Source of the DNA: Pseudidiomarina donghaiensis
GTDB taxonomy: Bacteria > Pseudomonadota > Gammaproteobacteria > Enterobacterales > Alteromonadaceae
DNA length: 51,815 nt
NCBI RefSeq assembly: GCF_900116895.1
Contig: NZ_FPCF01000010.1
Coordinates: forward strand, 1-51,815
Direction of reading: 5' to 3'
This document shows, piece by piece, positions 44,870-51,815 of the stretch. The translations under genes and the position numbers were made by a program. The notes below the pieces were generated by a model. That model worked only from the letters and a program-made list of their open reading frames with translations. It was not told the origin of the DNA and searched no databases. Positions within the stretch are counted from its first letter, which is position 1. Each line of letters starts with the position of its first letter.

Positions 44870-45376
44870 ATGGCAAATGCAAATGTAGAAGCTCAACAAA
44901 GTGACCTGCAAGAGAAGCTGATCACAGTAAACCGTGTAGCGAAGGTTGTTAAAGGTGGTCGCATCTTTAGCTTCACTGCACTGACTGTGGTTGGTGATGG
45001 TCAAGGTAAAGTGGGTTTCGGTTACGGTAAAGCACGTGAAGTTCCAGCTGCTATTCAAAAAGCAATGGAAAAAGCACGTCGCAACATGGTAACCGTGCAG
45101 CTGAAAGGTGATACCTTGCAGCACCCTGTAAAAGGCCGTCACTCAGGTTCACAGGTATTTATGCAGCCAGCCTCTGAAGGTACAGGTATCATCGCCGGTG
45201 GTGCGATGCGTGCAGTACTCGAAGTAGCCGGTGTACACAACGTGCTGTCAAAAGCATATGGTTCAACCAACCCAATCAACGTTGTTCGTGCCACTATTAA
45301 GGCACTTCACGGTATGAAGTCGCCTGAGCAAGTAGCGGCTAAACGTGGATTGAGCGTTGATGAAATTTTGGGGTAG
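44870..45376 (+). CDS. rpsE: Ribosomal protein uS5
   Basis: 168 residues. [19 protein letters not shown] and [17 protein letters not shown] mark the RNA-binding fold. A helicase-like mRNA entry and accuracy protein. Confidence 0.98.
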   Translation: MANANVEAQQSDLQEKLITVNRVAKVVKGGRIFSFTALTVVGDGQGKVGFGYGKAREVPAAIQKAMEKARRNMVTVQLKGDTLQHPVKGRHSGSQVFMQPASEGTGIIAGGAMRAVLEVAGVHNVLSKAYGSTNPINVVRATIKALHGMKSPEQVAAKRGLSVDEILG

Positions 45377-45382
45377 TGAGCA

Positions 45383-45565
45383 ATGGCGAAAAAGACAATC
45401 AAAGTAACCCAGACGCGTAGCTCAATCGGTCGTTTACCGAAACATAAAGCTACACTTCGTGGTCTTGGTCTGCGCCGCATTGGTCACACGGTCGAGCTGG
45501 AAGATACTCCAGCCGTCCGCGGCATGGTGAACCAAGTCACTTACATGGTAAAGGTGGAGGACTAA
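45383..45565 (+). CDS. rpmD: Ribosomal protein uL30
   Basis: 60 residues. [20 protein letters not shown] is diagnostic. Starts six bases after rpsE. Confidence 0.97.
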   Translation: MAKKTIKVTQTRSSIGRLPKHKATLRGLGLRRIGHTVELEDTPAVRGMVNQVTYMVKVED

Positions 45566-45568
45566 GAC

Positions 45569-46003
45569 ATGTACTTAAATACTATCTCCCCTGCACCTGG
45601 TGCGAAAACTAGCAAAAAGCGTCTCGGCCGTGGTATCGGCTCTGGCCTTGGTAAAACTGGTGGACGTGGTCATAAAGGTCAAACTTCACGCTCTGGCGGT
45701 TCAATCCGTTCAGGTTTTGAAGGCGGCCAAATGCCAATCCAACGCCGTTTGCCAAAGTTTGGCTTTACTTCTCGTAAGTCGTTCACGACTGCTGAAGTAA
45801 ACCTGGCAGAGATTGCAAAAGTTGCTGGTGATACTGTAACTCTAGCTTCATTAAAAGAAGCTGGTGTGATTCGTCACGACGTGTTGACTGTTAAAGTCAT
45901 CAAGTCAGGCGAAATCAGCCGTAAAGTTACAGTGCAAGGCATCAAGGTCACCAAAGGCGCCCGCGAAGCTATTGAAGCTGCTGGCGGCAAAATCGAAGGA
46001 TAG
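45569..46003 (+). CDS. rplO: Ribosomal protein uL15
   Basis: 144 residues. The Gly/Lys/Arg-rich extension [20 protein letters not shown] at the N-terminus is characteristic. Lies directly before secY. Confidence 0.98.
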   Translation: MYLNTISPAPGAKTSKKRLGRGIGSGLGKTGGRGHKGQTSRSGGSIRSGFEGGQMPIQRRLPKFGFTSRKSFTTAEVNLAEIAKVAGDTVTLASLKEAGVIRHDVLTVKVIKSGEISRKVTVQGIKVTKGAREAIEAAGGKIEG

Positions 46004-46008
46004 GGCAC

Positions 46009-47337
46009 ATGGCTAAACCAGGATTGGAATCTAACAGAGCTCAAGGTGGCACGTCGGAGCTTAAACGTCGACTGCTGTTCGTACTCGGCGCGTTAATCGT
46101 GTTCCGTGCGGGCTCCTTTGTGCCGATTCCTGGTATAGATGCCGCGGTATTGGCGCAATTATTCGACCAGCAAAAAGACACTATCGTCGCCATGTTTAAC
46201 ATGTTCAGCGGTGGTGCTCTTGAGCGAGCATCGGTATTTGCGCTTGGTATTATGCCGTACATTTCGGCTTCAATTATCATGCAACTAGCAAGCGTGGTGC
46301 ATCCACGTTTAGCTGAGCTGAAAAAAGAAGGCGAAAGTGGACGTCGTAAGATCAGTCAATACACGCGTTGGGGTACATTGGTACTCGCAACTTTCCAATC
46401 AATTGGTATAGCTACTGGCTTACCAAGCCTAATGCCGGGTCTCGTTATTGATCCAAGCTTTGGGTTCTATTTCACAGCTGTGGTTAGCTTAGTAACCGGT
46501 ACCATGTTCTTGATGTGGTTAGGCGAACAGATTACCGAGCGTGGAATTGGAAACGGTATCTCTATTCTGATCTTCACCGGTATTGTAGCGGGCCTCCCGT
46601 CGGCCATTGGCCAGACGGCAGAGCAAGCACGTCAGGGTGATTTACATTTATTATTGTTATTGCTAATTGGTGTAATTGTACTTGCAGTGACTTATTTCGT
46701 TGTGTTTGTAGAGCGCGGCCAACGCCGTATTCTGGTAAACTACGCGAAACGTCAGCAGGGCCGAAAGGTTTTTGCAGCGCAAAGTACACACTTGCCATTG
46801 AAAGTTAATATGGCCGGTGTCATTCCACCGATTTTTGCATCGAGCATTATTTTGTTCCCAGGCACTATCGCCACTTGGTTCGGCCAAGGCGAAGGTGCGG
46901 TAGCAAACTTCTTACAAGAGGTCTCGTTGACATTGTCTCCGGGTCAACCCTTGTACGTAATGCTTTATGCTGCGGCAATTATCTTCTTCTGTTTCTTCTA
47001 TACCGCGTTGGTATTTAACCCTCGCGAAACAGCAGACAACTTGAAGAAGTCGGGAGCGTTTATCCCTGGTATTCGTCCAGGTGAGCAAACTTCTCGTTAC
47101 ATTGATAAAGTAATGACTCGATTGACGCTTGCAGGCGCGTTGTACATTACCTTTGTCTGTTTGGTTCCTGAGTTCATGATGATTGCTTGGAACGTACAAT
47201 TCTATTTTGGTGGTACGTCGCTTTTAATTATCGTAGTTGTTATCATGGACTTTATGGCGCAGGTGCAGACTCATTTGATGTCTCATCAATATGATTCTGT
47301 CCTCAAGAAAGCTAACCTTAAAGGCTTCGGCCGCTAA
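46009..47337 (+). CDS. secY: Protein translocase channel SecY
   Basis: 442 residues with ten membrane segments. [39 protein letters not shown] and [16 protein letters not shown] are SecY signatures. Forms SecYEG; located in the spc operon as in most bacteria. Confidence 0.98.
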   Translation: MAKPGLESNRAQGGTSELKRRLLFVLGALIVFRAGSFVPIPGIDAAVLAQLFDQQKDTIVAMFNMFSGGALERASVFALGIMPYISASIIMQLASVVHPRLAELKKEGESGRRKISQYTRWGTLVLATFQSIGIATGLPSLMPGLVIDPSFGFYFTAVVSLVTGTMFLMWLGEQITERGIGNGISILIFTGIVAGLPSAIGQTAEQARQGDLHLLLLLLIGVIVLAVTYFVVFVERGQRRILVNYAKRQQGRKVFAAQSTHLPLKVNMAGVIPPIFASSIILFPGTIATWFGQGEGAVANFLQEVSLTLSPGQPLYVMLYAAAIIFFCFFYTALVFNPRETADNLKKSGAFIPGIRPGEQTSRYIDKVMTRLTLAGALYITFVCLVPEFMMIAWNVQFYFGGTSLLIIVVVIMDFMAQVQTHLMSHQYDSVLKKANLKGFGR

Positions 47338-47362
47338 GGTTGGATAATTACGGAGTGTAGCA

Positions 47363-47476
47363 ATGAAAGTTCGTGCTTCCGTGAAGAAAATCTGCCGTAA
47401 CTGTAAAGTTATTAAGCGCAACGGTGTTGTGCGTGTAATTTGCAGTGACCCTAAGCACAAGCAACGGCAAGGTTAA
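47363..47476 (+). CDS. rpmJ: Ribosomal protein bL36, zinc-binding form
   Basis: 37 residues starting [17 protein letters not shown], with the zinc ligands Cys11, Cys14, Cys27 and His32. The ATG follows CGGAG. It closes the spc operon between secY and the alpha operon leader. Its length is why it is easily missed. Confidence 0.97.
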   Translation: MKVRASVKKICRNCKVIKRNGVVRVICSDPKHKQRQG

Positions 47477-47490
47477 TTCGAAGAAGAAGT

Positions 47491-47521
47491 CCGCGGCCAA
47501 AAAATATTTTTTTGGCTGCGG
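47491..47521 (+). terminator. Hairpin between rpmJ and the alpha operon leader
   Basis: A 14-bp stem with one G-U pair: CCGCG-GCCAAAAAA (47491-47504) with TTTTTTGGC-TGCGG (47508-47521), three-base loop. It may partly end spc transcription or act as a processing site. There is no long T tract after it. Confidence 0.6.
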
Positions 47522-47618
47522 CTTTGATATGTTTGCAAATTGGCGACTGGTTGAGTATCCTAACGGGCTTTTCAAATCCGGTCACCCATAAACTATAGGA
47601 GACGTGTTAGTGGCCCGT
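47522..47618 (+). promoter_or_regulatory. Alpha operon leader (S4-responsive pseudoknot, Alpha_RBS type)
   Basis: The segment TTGAGTATCC (47551-47560) plus ACGGGCTTTTC matches the E. coli alpha leader in sequence and position. ACGGGC (47563-47568) is complementary to GCCCGT (47613-47618) just after the rpsM start, the pairing that forms the known pseudoknot. In E. coli, S4 binding here traps the 30S subunit; the same control is expected because rpsD is in this operon. Confidence 0.8.
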
Positions 47619-47966
47619 ATCGCTGGCATTAACGTTCCTGACAATAAGCATGCAGTCATTGCCTTGACTGCGATTTACGGTATCGGCCGTACTCGTTCTA
47701 AAGCTATCTTAGCTTCGATCGACCTGCCGGAAGATACCAAAATCGGCTCTTTGTCAGAAGAAAAACTCGATGTACTTCGTGACGCAGTAGCTAAATTTAC
47801 TGTTGAAGGCGATCTTCGCCGTGAAGTATCAATGAATATCAAACGCTTGATGGATCTCGGATGTTACCGTGGTCTTCGTCATCGTCGTGGCTTGCCTCTA
47901 CGTGGACAGCGCACTAAAACTAATGCGCGCACCCGTAAAGGTCCGCGTAAACCAATTAAGAAGTAG
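47610..47966 (+). CDS. rpsM: Ribosomal protein uS13
   Basis: 118 residues from the GTG at 47610, giving the normal start M-A-R-I-A-G-I-N. GGAG (47598-47601) is eight bases away. A GTG at 47604 in the same frame is only two bases from GGAG and would add two residues. First gene of the alpha operon. Confidence 0.97.
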   Translation: MARIAGINVPDNKHAVIALTAIYGIGRTRSKAILASIDLPEDTKIGSLSEEKLDVLRDAVAKFTVEGDLRREVSMNIKRLMDLGCYRGLRHRRGLPLRGQRTKTNARTRKGPRKPIKK

Positions 47967-47977
47967 GGAGTTGAGAA

Positions 47978-48367
47978 ATGGCTAAACAACCAACTCGTAC
48001 TCGTAAGCGCGTTAAAAAGCAAGTCGCTGATGGCATGGCCCACATCCATGCATCTTTCAATAACACCATTGTGACCATCACTGACCGTCAAGGTAACGCG
48101 TTAGCATGGGCAACTGCAGGTGGTTCTGGTTTCCGTGGTTCACGTAAATCAACCCCATTTGCTGCACAGGTTGCTGCTGAGCGCGCGGGTGAAATGGCGA
48201 AGGAATATGGTTTGAAAAACCTAGAAGTGTTCGTAAAGGGCCCAGGTCCTGGTCGCGAATCATCGATTCGTGCGTTGAACGCTGTAGGTTATCGCATCAC
48301 GAACATTACTGATGTGACTCCTATTCCTCACAACGGATGTCGTCCGCCTAAGAAACGTCGCGTTTAA
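47978..48367 (+). CDS. rpsK: Ribosomal protein uS11
   Basis: 129 residues. [20 protein letters not shown] and the C-terminal [16 protein letters not shown] identify it. Confidence 0.98.
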   Translation: MAKQPTRTRKRVKKQVADGMAHIHASFNNTIVTITDRQGNALAWATAGGSGFRGSRKSTPFAAQVAAERAGEMAKEYGLKNLEVFVKGPGPGRESSIRALNAVGYRITNITDVTPIPHNGCRPPKKRRV

Positions 48368-48397
48368 TAGGCGCTATACGATAGTTGGAGAAAGAAC

Positions 48398-49018
48398 ATG
48401 GCTAGATATTTGGGTCCAAAACTCAAACTGAGTCGTCGCGAAGGAACAGACTTGTTCCTGAAAAGCGGCGTACGCGCAATCGATACGAAATGTAAACTCG
48501 AAAGCGCTCCGGGTCAGCACGGTGCACGTCGTGGCCGTTTGTCTGATTACGGTTTACAGTTGCGTGAAAAGCAAAAAGTTCGTCGTATCTACGGCGTACT
48601 AGAAAAGCAATTCCGTAACTATTACAAAGAAGCTGCTCGTATTAAGGGCAACACTGGTGAGAACCTGCTGCAATTGCTTGAGCAACGCCTAGACAACGTG
48701 GTGTACCGTATGGGCTTCGCGTCAACTCGTGCTGAAGCGCGTCAGTTGGTAAGCCACAAAGCAGTAGTAGTGAACGGTCAGGTAGTCAACATTCCGTCGT
48801 ACAAAGTACGTCCGGAAGACGTTGTGTCTGTTCGCGAAAAAGCTAAAAAGCAGGCACGTATCGCAGCCGCGCTGGAACTTGCAGAACAACGCGAGAAGCC
48901 AGTATGGTTGGAAGTAGACAGCACTAAAATGGAAGGTCAGTTTAAGCGTCTTCCAGAGCGTGCAGATTTGTCTGCTGAAATTAACGAACAGTTGATCGTA
49001 GAGCTTTACTCTAAGTAA
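48398..49018 (+). CDS. rpsD: Ribosomal protein uS4
   Basis: 206 residues, E. coli length. The S4 domain starts near [19 protein letters not shown]. Primary 16S binder and likely repressor of its own operon through the leader at 47522. Confidence 0.98.
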   Translation: MARYLGPKLKLSRREGTDLFLKSGVRAIDTKCKLESAPGQHGARRGRLSDYGLQLREKQKVRRIYGVLEKQFRNYYKEAARIKGNTGENLLQLLEQRLDNVVYRMGFASTRAEARQLVSHKAVVVNGQVVNIPSYKVRPEDVVSVREKAKKQARIAAALELAEQREKPVWLEVDSTKMEGQFKRLPERADLSAEINEQLIVELYSK

Positions 49019-49043
49019 AGCTTAAGCATAAAGAGAGGACACA

Positions 49044-50033
49044 ATGCAGGGTTCTGTTACCGAATTCCTAAAGCCAAGGCTAGTCGATATCGAACAAATT
49101 AGCCCGACTCACGCTAAAGTGACGTTGGAGCCTCTTGAGCGTGGCTTTGGTCACACGCTGGGCAACGCGTTGCGCCGTATTTTACTTTCATCAATGCCAG
49201 GTGTGGCAGTGACAGAAGTTAAAATTGACGGTGTTCAACACGAATACAGCAGCAAAGAGGGTGTTCAGGAAGACATCATCGAGATCCTGTTAAACCTGAA
49301 AGGTTTGGCGGTAGTCATGGAAGGCAAAGATGAAGCGATTCTGACCTTGAAAAAATCCGGAGCGGGCCCTGTCAAGGCTGGCGATATCACTCATGACGGT
49401 GATATCGAAATCCTTAACCCTGAGCACCTCATCTGTACTTTAACAGGTGACACCGAGATTGAAATGTCAATCAAGGTAGAGCGTGGTCGTGGTTATGTTC
49501 CAGCCTCGGCACGTCAGTCTGCTGACGATGAAGAGCGTCCGCTCGGTCTTCTACTTGTAGACGCTTCTTTCAGTCCGGTTGAGCGTATTGCTTACAGTGT
49601 TGATTCAGCACGTGTTGAGCAACGCACTGACTTGGATAAACTGGTTATCGATATGGAAACTAACGGTACGTTAGATCCAGAAGAAGCGATTCGTCGTGCA
49701 GCAACGATTCTTGCTCAACAGCTTGAAGCCTTCGTTGAATTGCGTGACATGAGCGAGCCAGAAGAGAAAGAAGAGAAGCCGGAATTCGATCCGATTCTAT
49801 TACGTCCGGTAGACGATTTGGAATTAACTGTGCGTTCTGCGAACTGTTTGAAAGCAGAAGCTATTCAGTACATTGGTGACTTAGTGCAGCGTACCGAAGT
49901 TGAGTTGTTAAAAACTCCTAACTTGGGTAAAAAATCGCTCACCGAGATCAAAGACGTGCTTGCATCACGTGGTTTGTCACTAGGTATGCGCCTAGAAAAC
50001 TGGCCACCAGCAAGCTTAGTTGATCGCGACTAA
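49044..50033 (+). CDS. rpoA: RNA polymerase alpha subunit
   Basis: 329 residues. N-terminal dimerisation domain ([19 protein letters not shown]), linker rich in Glu at about 236-248, and the C-terminal domain that binds UP elements and activators ([14 protein letters not shown]). Normal length for gammaproteobacteria. Confidence 0.98.
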   Translation: MQGSVTEFLKPRLVDIEQISPTHAKVTLEPLERGFGHTLGNALRRILLSSMPGVAVTEVKIDGVQHEYSSKEGVQEDIIEILLNLKGLAVVMEGKDEAILTLKKSGAGPVKAGDITHDGDIEILNPEHLICTLTGDTEIEMSIKVERGRGYVPASARQSADDEERPLGLLLVDASFSPVERIAYSVDSARVEQRTDLDKLVIDMETNGTLDPEEAIRRAATILAQQLEAFVELRDMSEPEEKEEKPEFDPILLRPVDDLELTVRSANCLKAEAIQYIGDLVQRTEVELLKTPNLGKKSLTEIKDVLASRGLSLGMRLENWPPASLVDRD

Positions 50034-50071
50034 GTTATCTTTTACAGAGATTTACTGAGAAGGGTATAGGT

Positions 50072-50473
50072 ATGCGCCATCGTAAGAGTGGTCGTCAACT
50101 CAACCGCAACAGCAGTCATCGTAAAGCGATGTTCAGCAATATGGCAAGCTCACTGGTTCGTCACGAAGTGATTAAAACCACTTTGCCAAAAGCTAAAGAA
50201 CTGCGTCGTGTTATCGAGCCGCTAATCACATTAGCGAAGCAAGATAGCGTAGCAAACCGCCGTATGGCTTTTGCTCGCACTCGCGACCAAGAAGTTGTTG
50301 GTAAGCTGTTCAATGAATTAGGTCCGCGTTATCAAGAGCGCGCTGGTGGTTACACTCGTATTATGAAGTGTGGCTTCCGCGCTGGTGACAATGCGCCTAT
50401 GGCATATGTTGAACTTGTTGACCGTCCAGAAGTAGACGCTACTGAGACTGAAGAAGTTGCAGTAGAAGAATAA
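50072..50473 (+). CDS. rplQ: Ribosomal protein bL17
   Basis: 133 residues. [20 protein letters not shown] is diagnostic. The last gene of the alpha operon; its C-terminus has an acidic tail ([10 protein letters not shown]). Confidence 0.98.
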   Translation: MRHRKSGRQLNRNSSHRKAMFSNMASSLVRHEVIKTTLPKAKELRRVIEPLITLAKQDSVANRRMAFARTRDQEVVGKLFNELGPRYQERAGGYTRIMKCGFRAGDNAPMAYVELVDRPEVDATETEEVAVEE

Positions 50474-50523
50474 GTAGCTTTTATTAGCTACATTAAAAAG
50501 CCGCTCTAGTGAGCGGCTTTTTT
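50474..50523 (+). terminator. Double hairpin terminator of the alpha operon
   Basis: First a small stem GTAGCT/AGCTAC (50474-50491), then a strong stem AAAAAGCCGCTC (50495-50506) with GAGCGGCTTTTT (50511-50522) and a T tract. It begins at the rplQ stop codon. It can also serve the minus-strand gene that ends at 50577. Confidence 0.92.
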
Positions 50524-50576
50524 GATCGAACAAATCAAGTCTTAGGTACTTAGTACTCGAAAAATGATTAAACGGC

Positions 50577-51362
50577 TTAGTTTTGCATAATCAATTTAAT
50601 TTCTTCTTCACTTAGCTCATGCTTAGCAGCTAACAGTTCAACTTCATTCTTGTCTAAGCCGCCCGAATTGTAAGCGGAACGAATTAATTGAATAGCTCGT
50701 TTATTCTTGTTCTTTGGTGTTCCTTCAGTAGTAGAGAGACCAATTAAGTCACTTATGGTATCTACAAAATAGGAACCTAAAGTTGGAGCCGCTGATAGGA
50801 CAGTATGCAAAACAGATTCGAGCTTACCAATTTCCGCATCTCGGTTTGAGCGCAAAATGCTATCAGCGGTTTGTGGCTCAGTTAAGACTGCAACGCGTAC
50901 TACGTTGGCGAATTGTGATGGGTCCATTTGATCAACGGTTGCAACGATAGTTTCCGCGTAGCTTGGTTCGGCTTCAACAGCAATACGTACGATATCAGCA
51001 GGATCTGCTACCTCTAAGCTTAATGCCGTAGATATGATTTCTCGCGTAAACGCTGGTTCGGCATCAATAGCAGCTTTAATTATGTGGCGATAATGATTTG
51101 GGTACCGATCAAATGCCGCGTAAAGTATCGGCTCAACGTGGTGTGGATAATTCCCCATGAGCACACGAACTGCTCTTACTGATGAGAAGTTACGTTGGTC
51201 GTAATAGCGAAGCATCCTTGCATATGTATCTGCTAGGCGTTGATTTTCCTCATCTAACACAAACTTCTCTGTGTCGGAAATATCAACGATGGCAGAATCT
51301 GCCGCGTAAGTAGCGCATGAAAAACATACACTCGCAGCCAATAAAGTTGGTAAAACTTTCAT
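50577..51362 (-). CDS. Secreted alpha-helical repeat protein of unknown function
   Basis: 261 residues with a signal peptide (cut near TYAADS, about 20-22). The region of about residues 75-170 is built of imperfect repeats of roughly 30-40 residues sharing a pattern like I-x-x-A-x-x-A-E-P-x-x-x-x-x-I (KAAIDAEPAFTREII, RIAVEAEPSYAETIV, RVAVLTEPQTADSIL). Such patterns suggest a helical solenoid. The C-terminus has a helix-turn-like LDKNEVELLAAKHELSEEEI. No family recognised. GGGGTG precedes the start. Confidence 0.72.
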   Translation of the reverse strand: MKVLPTLLAASVCFSCATYAADSAIVDISDTEKFVLDEENQRLADTYARMLRYYDQRNFSSVRAVRVLMGNYPHHVEPILYAAFDRYPNHYRHIIKAAIDAEPAFTREIISTALSLEVADPADIVRIAVEAEPSYAETIVATVDQMDPSQFANVVRVAVLTEPQTADSILRSNRDAEIGKLESVLHTVLSAAPTLGSYFVDTISDLIGLSTTEGTPKNKNKRAIQLIRSAYNSGGLDKNEVELLAAKHELSEEEIKLIMQN

Positions 51363-51480
51363 AGGCGCACCCCAATCTAATACTGTCTTATAATATTAAT
51401 AATTTGACGATATTGAACATTAGCAGTGTTTTTGGACAATCCATAGCTAAACTTTGTTCAATTTGAGTAAAAATAAACCA

Positions 51481-51534
51481 AACGATAAAAAAAGCAAAAA
51501 AAGATCTTGCGCCGCTGGCCATGATCCTTATAAT
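51481..51534 (+). promoter_or_regulatory. rrn promoter P1 with UP-element-like A tracts
   Basis: A tracts at 51487-51493 and 51497-51502 precede TTGCGC (51507-51512), a 16-bp spacer and TATAAT (51529-51534). The discriminator TCGCCGCC is G/C-rich, as in promoters under stringent and growth-rate control. Confidence 0.8.
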
Positions 51535-51537
51535 TCG

Positions 51538-51566
51538 CCGCCGTTGTCACCAAGTGATGACGGCGG
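51538..51566 (+). other. Hairpin just after rrn P1
   Basis: CCGCCGT-TG-TCAC (51538-51550), CAA loop, GTGA-TG-ACGGCGG (51554-51566). The two arms pair except for the internal TG/TG. It covers the expected P1 start region and lies before P2. Confidence 0.6.
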
Positions 51567-51604
51567 TTCAAGTCTGAATAGACGGTGATGAAAATCACAA
51601 AAAA

Positions 51605-51647
51605 AGATCCAAAAGGATCTTGACCTGAACCACGGATAGCGTAGAAT
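51605..51647 (+). promoter_or_regulatory. rrn promoter P2
   Basis: TTGACC (51620-51625), 16-bp spacer, TAGAAT (51642-51647). An inverted repeat AGATCC-AAAA-GGATCT (51605-51620) touches the -35. Two promoters about 113 bp apart resemble the P1-P2 layout of E. coli rrn operons. Confidence 0.82.
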
Positions 51648-51653
51648 ACGCAT

Positions 51654-51815
51654 CCCGCTTCAAGAGAAGCGAACGTTCTTTAACAATATACCAAGCCAAG
51701 CAAACTGTGTGGGCACTTACCGGATTCAGGCAGAGACGCATCTTCGGATGCAAAAAAGGTCTTTAGATAGACCACCTGACTGATTGGAAAAGTGCTTAAC
51801 AAATTAGATTTATTA
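51654..51815 (+). other. rrn leader RNA with boxA, running off the window
   Basis: GTTCTTTAACAA (51675-51686) matches the E. coli rrn boxA antitermination element, and CTGTGTGGGCACTT (51705-51718) is the matching downstream leader block. Hairpins GCATC-TTCG-GATGC (51738-51751) and GGTCT/AGACC (51758-51773) follow. The mature 16S 5' end is not reached within the window. Confidence 0.88.

Noticed and set aside
44660-45142. 160-residue open frame antisense to rplR and rpsE
   Set aside because: It lies wholly opposite highly expressed ribosomal genes with biased codon use, has a Cys/His/Phe-rich composition typical of antisense frames, and has no ribosome binding site.
1-51815. CRISPR array, insertion sequence, prophage or toxin-antitoxin genes
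   Set aside because: No spaced direct repeats, transposase, integrase, phage structural genes or typical TA pairs were seen anywhere in the window.

Overview
This 51.8 kb window comes from a gammaproteobacterium, probably a marine Alteromonadales-type organism (Idiomarinaceae-like, low confidence at genus level). The reasons are the holD-rimI, ytjB/serB/radA and prfC-yjjV neighbourhoods, the deoCABD order, the group 2 Mrp antiporter and the E. coli-like 5S rRNA, rRNA leader and alpha-operon leader. Base composition looks like mid-40s percent G+C by eye. The window lies between two ribosomal RNA operons in the same orientation: it opens in a 23S-5S spacer with a complete 5S gene and closes in the promoter and leader of a second rrn operon, with 16S beyond the edge.

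Layout. 1-410: rrn tail and terminator. 411-5620 (minus): tamA-tamB, outer-membrane protein assembly. 5768-6725: tRNA-Trp, holD, rimI. 6722-7270 (minus): a thiol-type ArsR repressor with a DUF2892 membrane protein (YgaV/YgaP-like). 7444-11912: cdd-deoC-deoA-deoB-deoD nucleoside salvage operon. 12094-15068: cytochrome c, copper nitrite reductase NirK, NirV and a SCO copper chaperone. 15198-26648: housekeeping genes (prfC, yjjV, ytjB, serB, radA, btuFCD-like ABC transporter, S41 peptidase, nagZ, queC, queE). 26729-35839: a compact, divergent Tad/Flp pilus operon. 35730-41501 (minus): a six-gene Mrp Na+/H+ antiporter with fused MrpA-MrpB. 41958-50473: the spc and alpha ribosomal-protein operons (rplN to rplQ). 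50577-51362 (minus): a secreted repeat protein of unknown function. 51481-51815: rrn promoters and leader.

How the parts work together. The nir block is a periplasmic nitrite-to-NO unit: a small cytochrome c as likely electron donor, a lipoprotein NirK, NirV, and a SCO protein that could supply copper. Its NirK is unusual: the axial methionine of the type 1 copper site aligns with glutamine, and about 30 extra residues precede the first copper ligands. The first gene of this block has its ribosome binding site inside a long inverted repeat. The Tad block has the ATPase, two platform proteins, secretin, CpaB and TadD, three pilin or pseudopilin genes with GQ-type motifs, a TadG-like protein and a last gene resembling a minor pilin (PilV-like). 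It has no recognisable tadZ or tadV, and carries a DUF192 gene inside the operon.

The most notable architecture is that the spc operon does not follow the S10 operon: rplN is preceded by about 450 bp of leader and then the divergent Mrp operon. The leader has a stringent-type -10/discriminator like the rrn promoter, and a terminator-like hairpin just before rplN. The alpha operon keeps the S4-type pseudoknot leader. All assignments are from reading sequence only; no database searches were run.
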